IMG/VR virus record: IMGVR_UViG_3300020205_001013
Span: 1-27,224 of that record
DNA from: a virus
Length of the DNA stretch: 27,224 bases
Direction: 5' to 3' (one strand)
Shown: positions 9,521-17,755 of the stretch, one piece after another
How positions within the stretch are numbered: the first letter of the stretch is position 1
Layout: each line of letters begins with the position of its first letter
Translations under genes and position numbers: made by a program
Notes under the pieces: model-generated
Database searches by the model: none
What the model saw: the letters and a program-made list of their open reading frames with translations, nothing else
Told to the model about the DNA's origin: nothing

Positions 9521-10962
9521 GATCCTACCTTATATTCACCTTCAAACGATTTAGCCCATTGTACGCCATTCCATACAAATTGTATTCTAAAGTTTGTTTG
9601 GCTCTTGTATATATTAGTTTGCCATAGTAAGGTATCAGTTTCTTGAGCGGCACTGAATATAACATGCCAAGCGGCACCATCATATTCGATAATATCATTT
9701 GCGTGTGCTACAAAAAGGCCCCAGGCCGGTGTGCTTTGTACGATATCTTCAACGATAAGAAATCTATCTCCTGCTACCGGATTAATCATCCCGTGTCCTG
9801 GATACACTTTTGTAGGATCTATAATAGCATCAAATGTACCTCTTGCAGTAGATTGATCAAATCCTGCATCTCCAAACATAAAGCCATCGGAGTCAATTAG
9901 CGTATCTGACGGAAACGTATCGTTGTCCCATACAACTGATAATATGGTAGGATCTAATGAACTAATTGCAACTGTTCCAACAACATCAGCACCATTAGAT
10001 TGCGTAATGAATAGTGTGCTAGAGCCGGCAATGTACTTTCCTGGATAGCGATTAAACACTTCTTGCCATTCAATTGGAGTGCCTTGGCGTACTGGAATAT
10101 CTAAACTAGGCTCTCTTGGTAATGAGCTCTCAGCATGATGTAATAGTATTGCTTGATTATTGTAAACTTGGATATTATAGTCAGTAATTGTCACAACTTC
10201 TCTAGCTAGTAATGTTGACAAGCTAGTCTCAGGCCCAACTAGCGGTTGCCCAAGTCCTTCAATATATTCATTGCTGTCAGTCTGCGAGCCACTATAAATG
10301 CTAGTGATAATTTTTGTAATAACACCAAGGTGTTTGACCTTAACTGGGGGACTGATCCATATAGGAGTTTCTAAAGTTAGGGTAGCAATATCAATTGTTG
10401 TGTCAGTACCAACCGGAACTGCTCTGCTAGACCATGACACTTGTGTTAGGTTTAAAATAGTTAAACTAGTCCAGTCAATATAGTTGTCACTAGTTTGTAA
10501 TTCTAAACTAGGATTAAACAGTACTAACATCTGTTCGAGTAATTGTAACTTTTGATCAGTGTTTGCAGTCCAAATATCGCACTTCATAGTCAGCTTAAAC
10601 GGGGTTGGCATTAGTCGTTCAACTGTATAGTTACGACCTTGCCCGGTAGTGTATACTGGATTTGCAGGATCTGCATTATTAATTTCACGTTCTCTAACGT
10701 GTACCTTACCAACAAAGCTACTATCACCTAATCGGTTAGTATCAATATCAAGCCCGCTAATATAAATGCTCATACGAGGCACTGAATTAACTTTATTTTC
10801 ACTATTTTGTCTAATTATACTTGCTACTTGTCTATCTGCATCACCGTACATAACTGGCACTTGGTGCAGAGTTCCATCACCATACTTTACTACAAAGTTA
10901 CTCAAGACACGAATTGTCTGCGTTAAGTAACGTCTAATTTGACCGTCATAAAAATGTTGCAT
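9502..10962 (-). CDS. gp15: gp15-like tail completion / sheath stabiliser protein, extended
   Basis: The protein is 486 aa. Residues 1-225 match the T4 gp15 layout: N-terminal FYDGQIRRYLTQTIRVLSNF, VPRMSIYISGLD at about 61-72, PTPFKLTMKCDIWT at about 119-132, then the LLEQMLVLFNPSLEL helix and ETPIWISPPVKVK. T4 gp15 (about 270 aa) forms the hexameric ring that caps the finished tail and joins it to the neck. Residues about 226-486 are extra here and contain Trp-rich modules (IIEYDGAAWHV, FVWNGVQWAKS) resembling modules in gp14 and the sheath. The ATG at 10962 overlaps the gp14 stop as TAATG, indicating translational coupling, with AGGCGG upstream. The upstream neighbour is gp14, as in T4. Confidence 0.88.
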   Translation of the reverse strand: MQHFYDGQIRRYLTQTIRVLSNFVVKYGDGTLHQVPVMYGDADRQVASIIRQNSENKVNSVPRMSIYISGLDIDTNRLGDSSFVGKVHVREREINNADPANPVYTTGQGRNYTVERLMPTPFKLTMKCDIWTANTDQKLQLLEQMLVLFNPSLELQTSDNYIDWTSLTILNLTQVSWSSRAVPVGTDTTIDIATLTLETPIWISPPVKVKHLGVITKIITSIYSGSQTDSNEYIEGLGQPLVGPETSLSTLLAREVVTITDYNIQVYNNQAILLHHAESSLPREPSLDIPVRQGTPIEWQEVFNRYPGKYIAGSSTLFITQSNGADVVGTVAISSLDPTILSVVWDNDTFPSDTLIDSDGFMFGDAGFDQSTARGTFDAIIDPTKVYPGHGMINPVAGDRFLIVEDIVQSTPAWGLFVAHANDIIEYDGAAWHVIFSAAQETDTLLWQTNIYKSQTNFRIQFVWNGVQWAKSFEGEYKVGSWRLEL

Positions 10963-12374
10963 TATAGATCCGCCTTTGGTCTAAGAGCTGTTGTTAAGCT
11001 CTGTCTCTGAGCTTCTCTATTGTTACATAAACTTATCTTCCAAGTTCCGGCGTATGGAATTATTTGTTGTTCAGCAGTGATAACAGGCAGGGTTATATAT
11101 ACCTTACTGCTTACGTTGGTCAGCATACCAGGATAGTCTGCGATTGTAAATGCAATCTCAGTAGTTTCTAATTTTAACACTAGATACTTGGCAGTTGCAA
11201 ATGTAAAGTCAATATTAGTGTTGAATAGGTGTACACCTTCAACAAGGTTAATCCAATCAATTGCAACAGCTTCGTTGTAAATGTGTGACTCATTATTAAT
11301 AAAACTAGTTTTAAGAGTTTGTCTAGAATTATTGTTAGTCATGTTCATGCGTACTGCATCTTCAATTTTAACCCAGCGTGTTCCATCAAATCGGAACAAT
11401 CTATTAGGTAAAAAATCGGTGCGCAAGAAGAAATCATCTGGCCCAGCACTATCAGGGAATTGTATTCCATGACCAAAATCATACCCGTTGCTTGGGAATC
11501 CGTCACCAACAAGGTAGCCAGTATAACCAGTTCTTACTGGGCGTTTGTTATTTTCAAGAGCAGTGTATGAAGTTATACTAGCATCTAGTTCTGTAGTAGT
11601 GTCAGCGGTATTTAAGACTGTTTTTCCGTCTAGGCCTACACCTAATGTATAAAATTGTCTTGTCTCGTAACCACTCTTTGGAGCATCAACTTCTGCTTGG
11701 TTAATAACTGCTAAATTAATTTCAAGCTCTTTAGATTTTGTACTTAATAAATCTGCAAGTGTTTGTCCTGTAGGATCACCATTAGAATCAAGCGCAGGTT
11801 TACTAAAAATGTCAGCAAACTGTTGGCTATCTGTGACCTTCTTAAGTTTTAATCTATACAAGTGCGGAAACCATGTGGAACTAAATCCTTCACTAGCACG
11901 GCCAACATCTTCAATAACATAGTACCTTGGAAGTGCTACATCAAAGTCATTGAGAGCAAACTGATCTCTTAAATGCGGTAATTCTATAACATCACCACTT
12001 AGGGGTTTTCTACCTATATACTTGATAAAATCGTTAATATGTACAGTCATGTACAATGTATCGTTGTCAATAAACAAACCAAATTGGCTTAGGTTAAAGT
12101 CAATATTTTGTACATTATACAGGCCGCGAATTCGATAAATTTCTTCACTGTATTTTCGATCTCTGTTTTCTAAGAATAACAAATCTTGGATATTTGTTTC
12201 CTTTACAGCATCGTAAACTGGCTGATCAGCAGTACCTATAGTAGGATTTTTAGGGCCTAGGTACTTGTGTAAGTATACATCTGTTCCACCAACCTGAAAC
12301 ATTTCAGAAATCTGACGGTCAATAAATTTATAATCTTGCCCTCTTTCGGGCTTATACAGTGATAGTCTTGGCAT
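10962..12374 (-). CDS. gp14: gp14-like neck protein, extended
   Basis: The protein is 470 aa against about 256 for T4 gp14. The N-terminal core (about 1-190) has the gp14 layout: YKFIDRQISEMFQVGGTDVYLHKYLG at 15-40, the LSQFGLFIDNDTLYMTVHI beta segment at 95-113, SGDVIELPHL at 126-135 and a final LYRLKLKKVTDSQQF at 172-186. gp14 joins gp13 at the neck, linking head portal and tail. An inserted module with FFLRTDFLPNRLFRFDGTRW lies around residues 310-330, followed by a C-terminal domain ending RQSLTTALRPKADL. The ATG at 12374 lies 4 nt behind a late-promoter core and no ribosome-binding site is visible. The gene is first in a minus-strand operon with gp15 and a Nudix gene, and is divergent from gp13, whereas T4 carries 13, 14 and 15 in one direction. 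Confidence 0.82.
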   Translation of the reverse strand: MPRLSLYKPERGQDYKFIDRQISEMFQVGGTDVYLHKYLGPKNPTIGTADQPVYDAVKETNIQDLLFLENRDRKYSEEIYRIRGLYNVQNIDFNLSQFGLFIDNDTLYMTVHINDFIKYIGRKPLSGDVIELPHLRDQFALNDFDVALPRYYVIEDVGRASEGFSSTWFPHLYRLKLKKVTDSQQFADIFSKPALDSNGDPTGQTLADLLSTKSKELEINLAVINQAEVDAPKSGYETRQFYTLGVGLDGKTVLNTADTTTELDASITSYTALENNKRPVRTGYTGYLVGDGFPSNGYDFGHGIQFPDSAGPDDFFLRTDFLPNRLFRFDGTRWVKIEDAVRMNMTNNNSRQTLKTSFINNESHIYNEAVAIDWINLVEGVHLFNTNIDFTFATAKYLVLKLETTEIAFTIADYPGMLTNVSSKVYITLPVITAEQQIIPYAGTWKISLCNNREAQRQSLTTALRPKADL

Positions 12375-12378
12375 ATGA

Positions 12379-12385
12379 TATTTAT
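12379..12385 (-). promoter_or_regulatory. T4-type late promoter for gp14 operon
   Basis: ATAAATA on the minus strand, preceded by CG and ending 4 nt before the gp14 ATG. The sequence between core and ATG (TCAT) contains no ribosome-binding site, so the mRNA is predicted to be leaderless. Confidence 0.75.
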
Positions 12386-12402
12386 CGTAAATAATATTAA
12401 CG

Positions 12403-12409
12403 ATAAATA
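12403..12409 (+). promoter_or_regulatory. T4-type late promoter for gp13
   Basis: ATAAATA preceded by CG. It ends 17 nt before the gp13 ATG at 12427. GGAG lies at 12415-12418, so the predicted mRNA has a short leader of about 12 nt that just includes the ribosome-binding site. Confidence 0.75.
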
Positions 12410-12426
12410 TGTATGGAGAACTTAAT

Positions 12427-13218
12427 ATGGCAGATAATTACCCATCAGATCCTAGTGAATCAGACAGTACAATAGAACGTAACAAGGTATTTGATTACGT
12501 GCGTACTATGCTGGGCGACGGCATGGTTGAAGTAGAGCTTGATCCTAAACATTATGAAACTGCACTAGATCGTGCAATTACAAAGTTTAGACAACGATCT
12601 AGCAATTCTGTAGAAGAAAGCTATATGTTCTTAGAATTAATACAAGACCAAAACGAATATAAACTGCCAAATGAAGTTGTAGAAGTGCAGAGCATATTCC
12701 GCAGAGCAATCGGTTCACGTAGCGGGTTAGGTTCCGGCGGAACATTGTTTGAACCATTTAATTTGGCCTATACCAATAGCTACTTGTTAACCGGTAGTAT
12801 GATGGGCGGTCTTGCAACATACGAAATGTTTGCAGGATACCAAAAACTAGTGGGTCGTATGTTTGGTAGTTACATTGAATTCAAATGGCGCCAAAGTAAT
12901 CACACACTTACAATTTTACAACGTCCGTTTGCCGCAGGCGAGCAAATTCTAATTCGTTGCCATAACTACCGCCCAGATTTTGTATTGCTACAAGACATTT
13001 ACGCAAAACAATGGTTGTACGATTATACCCTTGCAGTATGTAAGTTAATGCTAGGTGAAGCACGTAGCAAGTTTGGCAGTATTGCCGGCCCCGGATCTCC
13101 GATCACATTAAACGGCGCCGCCTTACAGGGGCAAGGCAAAGAAGAAGTCGAAAAGCTAGAAAAAGAAATTGGCGAACTTGTTTCCGGCGGAACTCCGATG
13201 ACATTTGTGATTGGCTAA
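12427..13218 (+). CDS. gp13: gp13-like neck protein
   Basis: The protein is 264 aa from ATG 12427, chosen because GGAGAA lies 6 nt upstream. An in-frame ATG at 12409 overlaps the late-promoter core and would be untranscribed. Features match gp13 of T4-like phages: an early helix with ERNKVFDYVRTMLG, VELDPKHYETALDRAITKFRQR, then FLELIQDQNEYKLPNEVVEVQSIFRR, a beta region (YIEFKWRQSNHTLTILQRPF), and a C-terminal helical part with KQWLYDYTLAVCKLMLGEARSKFG and GPGSPITLNGAAL. gp13 forms the neck ring with gp14 after DNA packaging. It is somewhat shorter than T4 gp13 (about 309 aa). Divergent from gp14, with which it is expected to interact. Confidence 0.85.
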   Translation: MADNYPSDPSESDSTIERNKVFDYVRTMLGDGMVEVELDPKHYETALDRAITKFRQRSSNSVEESYMFLELIQDQNEYKLPNEVVEVQSIFRRAIGSRSGLGSGGTLFEPFNLAYTNSYLLTGSMMGGLATYEMFAGYQKLVGRMFGSYIEFKWRQSNHTLTILQRPFAAGEQILIRCHNYRPDFVLLQDIYAKQWLYDYTLAVCKLMLGEARSKFGSIAGPGSPITLNGAALQGQGKEEVEKLEKEIGELVSGGTPMTFVIG

Positions 13219-13226
13219 CAAATAAT

Positions 13227-13255
13227 TTGACCTTGTAATAAAACTGTTATATACT
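13227..13255 (+). promoter_or_regulatory. Sigma70-type (early) promoter for dNMP kinase
   Basis: TTGACC (13227-13232), a 17-nt spacer and TATACT (13250-13255), followed by AGGAG at 13267-13271 and the kinase ATG at 13278. This is close to the bacterial housekeeping consensus with optimal spacing, and it contrasts with the late-type promoters around it. Confidence 0.75.
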
Positions 13256-13277
13256 AGTAGTTCATTAGGAGACTACT

Positions 13278-13976
13278 ATGATTATTGGTGTATGCGGGTT
13301 TATTGGTTCCGGTAAAGATACCATTGCAGATTATCTAACTAACTTTCATGGTTTCCGACGAGAAAGCTTCGCTAACACCCTTAAAGATGCAGTAAGTTAT
13401 GTATTTGGCTGGGACCGAACCATGCTAGAAGGACGTACTAAACAAGCTCGCGAATGGCGAGAACAAGTGGATCCGTGGTGGGCAGAACGTTTGAACATGC
13501 CTGACTTAACTCCTAGATTAATGCTCCAACTATGGGGCACTGAAGTATGTCGCAGAGGCTTCCACGATGATATTTGGATTGCTAGCCTAGAAAACAAACT
13601 CCGTACTAGCACTGATAACGTAGTCATTTCTGACTGTCGTTTCCCCAATGAAATCAAATCAATTCGTGAGGCTGGCGGTATTGTTGTACGTGTTGTCCGT
13701 GGTGTGGAACCTGAATGGTACGAAGATGCTGTCAATGCTAACCGAGGAGAAGTTGGTAATTACTCCTGGGCTACTAGTCGCGGCAGACTTGAAAAACTAG
13801 GTATTCATGCTAGCGAAACAGCTTGGGTTGGAACTAAATTTGATGCTATCTTAGACAACAACAACAGTATCGATGACTTATTTGAACAAGTTAAAGATCT
13901 GGTACTAAGTCACCTTGACGCCAGCGAATCCCCTCTTTATGTAGGACACGCTGACAGTTTGAGCATACAGTCTTAA
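13278..13976 (+). CDS. Deoxynucleoside monophosphate kinase (T4 gp1 type)
   Basis: The protein is 232 aa (T4 gp1 is about 241). The P-loop GFIGSGKDT at residues 7-15 follows a MIIGVC beta strand. Other family signatures are FANTLKDAV, the W-rich WREQVDPWWAERL, TPRLMLQLWGTEVCRRGF and VVISDCRFPNE followed by GGIVVRVVRG. The enzyme phosphorylates dNMPs to dNDPs for phage DNA synthesis in the cytoplasm. Its own sigma70-type promoter and AGGAG site suggest early expression, although it sits among late genes. The last 29 codons overlap the end of an HNH gene on the other strand. A stem-loop begins just after the stop codon. Confidence 0.9.
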   Translation: MIIGVCGFIGSGKDTIADYLTNFHGFRRESFANTLKDAVSYVFGWDRTMLEGRTKQAREWREQVDPWWAERLNMPDLTPRLMLQLWGTEVCRRGFHDDIWIASLENKLRTSTDNVVISDCRFPNEIKSIREAGGIVVRVVRGVEPEWYEDAVNANRGEVGNYSWATSRGRLEKLGIHASETAWVGTKFDAILDNNNSIDDLFEQVKDLVLSHLDASESPLYVGHADSLSIQS

Positions 13977-14226
13977 GGTTGATGGGGCGACAGTTGTTTA
14001 AGTCGCCATCAACATGAAATACTGCAAACACTTCCTTATGCTGTGATTTAAAGCCGCATTTATCACAAGTATTTTTTATTTTATAGCCAGAGCGATGCCA
14101 TCTGGCAATGCCAGCATACTTGCCGCCTTTAAGGCAAGCCTCACATAACTTTCTATAATAGGTCCTACCGTTTTTAACATAGTTAACGGCAGCTGGTCTA
14201 TATCCGCACGAACATAATGGTCTCAT
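13891..14226 (-). CDS. HNH homing-type endonuclease
   Basis: The protein is 111 aa. Cys pairs at C5/C7, C28/C31 and C54/C57 suggest zinc binding. The HNH core is HVDGDLNNCRPINLKTVCSNC: H71, D73, N77/N78, N83, C88, C91. Small stand-alone HNH enzymes of this kind nick DNA and spread between T4-like genomes as free-standing homing endonucleases. The 3' end overlaps the dNMP kinase by 86 nt in opposite orientation. The ATG at 14226 lies 4 nt after TTAAATA, a late-promoter variant, with no ribosome-binding site in the gap. The gene lies between two plus-strand genes, consistent with insertion. Cutting activity and target are unknown. Confidence 0.82.
   Translation of the reverse strand: MRPLCSCGYRPAAVNYVKNGRTYYRKLCEACLKGGKYAGIARWHRSGYKIKNTCDKCGFKSQHKEVFAVFHVDGDLNNCRPINLKTVCSNCQRVLHKEGIRWRQGDLVPDL
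13980..14015. other. Stem-loop after dNMP kinase stop, inside the HNH gene
   Basis: GTTGATGGGGCGAC (13980-13993) pairs with GTCGCCATCAAC (14004-14015): 12 base pairs with a two-base GG bulge and a 10-nt loop. It starts 4 nt after the kinase stop. No T-run follows on either strand, so it is not a standard intrinsic terminator. It could act as an RNA 3'-end stabiliser or block. On the minus strand it encodes the HNH core residues. Confidence 0.55.
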
Positions 14227-14230
14227 ATTT

Positions 14231-14237
14231 TATTTAA
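14231..14237 (-). promoter_or_regulatory. Variant late promoter for the HNH gene
   Basis: TTAAATA on the minus strand, ending 4 nt before the HNH ATG. The first base differs from ATAAATA. The spacing equals that of gp14 and of the genes at 106 and 24891. Confidence 0.45.
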
Positions 14238-14291
14238 GCCTTTTCTATCCCTTTTTCAGGGCGTATTACAAGTATAAAAAGCCAAAAAGCA

Positions 14292-14298
14292 CTAAATA
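14292..14298 (+). promoter_or_regulatory. Variant late promoter for the tail sheath gene
   Basis: CTAAATA, one base from ATAAATA. The predicted leader is about 30 nt and includes GGAG at 14323-14326 ahead of ATG 14336. It probably drives sheath and tube genes up to the terminator at 18385-18408. Confidence 0.55.
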
Positions 14299-14335
14299 CA
14301 ATTAGAATGAACATGTATTCACGGAGATTACAAAT

Positions 14336-17300
14336 ATGGCTCAATTAAGTTCACCAGGCGTAGCAGTTACAGTTGTAGATGAAAGTTTCTACACACCAGC
14401 GGCTCCCGGAACAACCCCTTTAATAGTAGTAACTAGTGCTGAAAATAAAACAAATGGTTCTGCAACTGGTACAGCACCTGCTACACTAAAAGCTAATGCA
14501 GGTAAAGTTTACCTACTAACAAGTCAGAAAGATTTAGCGGATAGCTTTGGTACTCCAATCTTTAAGACTGATAGTAACAATAACCCAATCCATGCAGGCG
14601 AGCAAAACGAATATGGTCTACAGGCGGCTTACAGTTATTTAGGTGTAAGTAATCGTGCATTTGTTGTTCGTGCCGATATTGACCTATCACAATTAGATGC
14701 TAAGTCAGTAGCACCAGCAGGCGCCCCGGCTGACGGCCAGTATTGGTTTGATACATCAAATACTAAGTTTGGTATATTCCAATGGAACGGTGCTGAAGCA
14801 ACAACTGCAACAGGTCAAACATTTAGTAATTCAATTCCGTTGGTTATTACTGACAGCACTAAAATTGGCATTAATGATGCTCCAAAAGACAGTGTTGGCG
14901 CAGTAGGTGACTATGCAATTGTAGCAATTGACGGCACTTATTCATTATATTTTAAGAAAGCAAAGACATTTACAGCCGCTGGTACTTGGGTAGCTGTTGG
15001 TTCTAACGCATGGGCCGCAAGCTGGCCAACTGTACAGGGTACAGTTGCAAGCCCAGTATTACTTGCAGGTGATGCATTAACACTGACAATTGGTGGAGCT
15101 CCATACAGCTTTACTGGACATACAAGTTTAACAACCCTAGTAGCAGACATTAACACAGCAATGGATGACAGCGATGGTGTAGGCACTGGCGACTTAGATA
15201 ATCCAGTTGTACCTCCTGGTATTTCTGCGGCAATTATTAATAACCGTTTAGAAATTTATTCAACTGGAACTGCAATCGCTGTTAGTGGAACATCTGCTAC
15301 TCCGATTGGTATTACTGTAGGTACTTACTATGCACCAGCATTAGAAATTAAACCGCATACACAGTTACCAACATACAAGCGTACAGATAATGTAGCATCA
15401 GTACAAGGTTATCCAACAGGCTCTTTATGGGTTAAAACAACCGAACCTAACTTAGGTTCACGTTGGAGAATTAAAATTTACAACGAGGCAACAGGCAGTT
15501 GGATTGAGAAATTTGCTCCGTTGTATGCAAACAGCGCAGCCGCATTAAAAGGACTTGATCCTACAGGTGGCGGACTAAACTTAATACAAGGCGCATTGTT
15601 TGTTAAAACTAATATTACAGAAACAGTTAATGCGGCTAATCGTCCAACAAATGCAGATTACAAAATTTATGCTCGTAAAACTTCTGGAGCAACAGAAATT
15701 GTTTCCGGTACTACGGTAACATTTGCTACCTCGGGTAGTAACTCGTTTACAATTAAAGAATCAGTTAAAGGTCAAACTGCTACTACTAACGCACTTACCG
15801 TAACATTTACTGGAAGTGAAGGAGTTGATGGCTTTTTAACACAATTAACACAAAAATTAGCTGATACAACATTTGGTGCTTCACCTTACACTTCTAAAAT
15901 TACAGCTAGCAAGGCTCTTGCAACCGGCGAAGTAACTTTACGTCACGCAGACGGCGGAGACATATATTTTACAGAGGTAACTGGAACTCCAATTGCAGAC
16001 TTGTTTACTCCGTTTACTATTGATCCACTAACAATGGCTGGTTTAGGAACACCTAATTTTTACACAGATGCAGGCCCTGAACAATACGTAGCCACATTAT
16101 GGAGCCCGTATGCTGATATTACCGCTAGCGCAGATGCTCCAACAACTGAAGCCGCTGATAATCAACTATGGTATAATTCAATGGTTGACGAAGTTGATAT
16201 TTTAATCAATAACGGCTACACCTGGGTCGGATATCGCTACCAAGCAGGCACCGGCCTATCAAACTATAGTTCTCCTTACTACGCGGCCCAAGATGATTCT
16301 AAAACAGATCCAGCTGGCCCGCTTGTTTCGGCAACTAAACCAAAGACACAAAGTGATGGTACTAATTTGGTCACAGGTGACTTATGGGTTGATACTAGCG
16401 ACTTGGAAAACTATCCTTCACTATACAAATATAATAGTAATACCGGTAAATGGGCAATAGTTGATACTGGCGACCAGACTACAGAAGATGGTATTGTATT
16501 CTTTGATGCACGTTGGAATACCGACGGTGAAGCGGCAACTCCAAGTACAATTAAAGAATTGTTAGTAAGTGATTTCTTAGATTTTGATGCTCCTGATCCT
16601 GCACTATATCCAAGAGGTATGTTGCTATGGAACTTACGCAGAAGCGGATTTAACGTTAAGAAATTTGTACGTGATTATGTTGATACTAACTTAGACAACG
16701 TTCGCCAAGATGGCGCACAGATGACTGATTACTATCCACACCGTTGGGTTACTGAATCAGGCAACCAAGAAAACGGCGCTGGTACATTTGGTCGTAAAGC
16801 ACAACGTAAAGTTATTGTTCAAGCGTTACAAGCACTTGTTAACAGCAATCAATCACTACGTGATGAAGAAAGCAGAATCTTTAACTTGTTAGCTTGCCCT
16901 GGATATCCAGAGTTAGTTGGCGAACTTGTATCATTAAATTACGATCGAGGCTTAACAGCGTTTGTAGTTGGCGATACACCTGCCCGTTTAACAGCAGATG
17001 CAACCAGTTTAAACAACTGGGGTAAAAACGTAGCAGGCGCAGTTGAAGACAATGATGAAGGTTTAGTGTCAAGCGATGAATACTTAGGTATTTTCTATCC
17101 ATGGGGTTTCACAAGTGATAACTTAGGTAATAACATTGTTGTACCGCCAAGCCACATGATGTTACGTACTATTGCATTAAATGATAATGTTAGTTATCCA
17201 TGGTTTGCACCAGCAGGCACACGCCGTGGTGGAATTACTAACGCTACCGCAGTTGGCTACGTTACAAGCGAAGGTGAATTCCAATCAGTTGCATTAAACA

Positions 17301-17734
17301 ACGGACAGCGTGATACATTAGCTGGTGTTAAAGTTAACCCAATTACATTTATTACAGGAACAGGTCTTGTAAACTACGGACAATACACTCGTGCTAAAAA
17401 TGCAAGTGCATTAGATCGTATTAACGTAGCACGTTTAGTAATTTACTTACGTCGTCAGTTTGCACAGTTGGCTAAACCATATGTGTTTGAACCAAACGAC
17501 AAAATTACTAGAGATGAATTGAAAGGTGCCGCAGAAAGCCTATTGTTAGAATTAGTAGGTCAACGTGCATTGTATGACTATATCGTAGTTTGCGATACAT
17601 CAAACAACACACCATCAAGAATTGATCGTAACGAACTATACCTAGACGTTGCAATTGAACCAGTGAAAGCAGTGGAATTTATTTACATTCCATTGCGCTT
17701 GAAAAACACTGGCGAGATCAAAGGCCTAGCATAA
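14336..17734 (+). CDS. gp18: Tail sheath protein, long form
   Basis: The protein is 1132 aa against 659 for T4 gp18. The N-terminus (MAQLSSPGVAVTVVDESFY) and the C-terminal part are typical of sheath: ALYPRGMLLWNLRRSGFNVKKFV, YPHRWVTESGNQENG, a FYPWGFTSDNLGNNIVVPPSH stretch, and a final LYLDVAIEPVKAVEFIYIPL. Subunits stack around the tube and contract to drive it through the host envelope. The middle (about 120-740) is enlarged and holds at least four related Trp modules: DGQYWFDTS (about 131), TGSLWVKTTE (about 360), DNQLWYNSM (about 608) and TGDLWVDTSD (about 678), each followed by an aromatic-Asn-Gly-x-W stretch. These probably decorate the outside of the tail. GGAG precedes the ATG, and the tail tube gene follows after 21 nt. 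Confidence 0.93.
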   Translation: MAQLSSPGVAVTVVDESFYTPAAPGTTPLIVVTSAENKTNGSATGTAPATLKANAGKVYLLTSQKDLADSFGTPIFKTDSNNNPIHAGEQNEYGLQAAYSYLGVSNRAFVVRADIDLSQLDAKSVAPAGAPADGQYWFDTSNTKFGIFQWNGAEATTATGQTFSNSIPLVITDSTKIGINDAPKDSVGAVGDYAIVAIDGTYSLYFKKAKTFTAAGTWVAVGSNAWAASWPTVQGTVASPVLLAGDALTLTIGGAPYSFTGHTSLTTLVADINTAMDDSDGVGTGDLDNPVVPPGISAAIINNRLEIYSTGTAIAVSGTSATPIGITVGTYYAPALEIKPHTQLPTYKRTDNVASVQGYPTGSLWVKTTEPNLGSRWRIKIYNEATGSWIEKFAPLYANSAAALKGLDPTGGGLNLIQGALFVKTNITETVNAANRPTNADYKIYARKTSGATEIVSGTTVTFATSGSNSFTIKESVKGQTATTNALTVTFTGSEGVDGFLTQLTQKLADTTFGASPYTSKITASKALATGEVTLRHADGGDIYFTEVTGTPIADLFTPFTIDPLTMAGLGTPNFYTDAGPEQYVATLWSPYADITASADAPTTEAADNQLWYNSMVDEVDILINNGYTWVGYRYQAGTGLSNYSSPYYAAQDDSKTDPAGPLVSATKPKTQSDGTNLVTGDLWVDTSDLENYPSLYKYNSNTGKWAIVDTGDQTTEDGIVFFDARWNTDGEAATPSTIKELLVSDFLDFDAPDPALYPRGMLLWNLRRSGFNVKKFVRDYVDTNLDNVRQDGAQMTDYYPHRWVTESGNQENGAGTFGRKAQRKVIVQALQALVNSNQSLRDEESRIFNLLACPGYPELVGELVSLNYDRGLTAFVVGDTPARLTADATSLNNWGKNVAGAVEDNDEGLVSSDEYLGIFYPWGFTSDNLGNNIVVPPSHMMLRTIALNDNVSYPWFAPAGTRRGGITNATAVGYVTSEGEFQSVALNNGQRDTLAGVKVNPITFITGTGLVNYGQYTRAKNASALDRINVARLVIYLRRQFAQLAKPYVFEPNDKITRDELKGAAESLLLELVGQRALYDYIVVCDTSNNTPSRIDRNELYLDVAIEPVKAVEFIYIPLRLKNTGEIKGLA

Positions 17735-17755
17735 TAATATAACGGAGCATACAAC

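Larger units (their letters stand above)
12378..12410. repeat. Perfect inverted repeat carrying two divergent late promoters
   Basis: ATATTTATCG (12378-12387) and its exact reverse complement CGATAAATAT (12401-12410) are separated by 13 nt of pure A/T. Each arm contains one ATAAATA core pointing outward, toward gp14 on the left and gp13 on the right. Confidence 0.85.

Noticed and set aside
12409-12426. Earlier ATG (12409) for gp13
   Set aside because: It overlaps the late-promoter core and has no ribosome-binding site. ATG 12427 has GGAG at correct distance.
14238-14290. Possible terminator between HNH and sheath genes (CCCT TTTTC AGGG)
   Set aside because: Only a 4-bp stem and no T-run after it on the plus strand; too weak to call.
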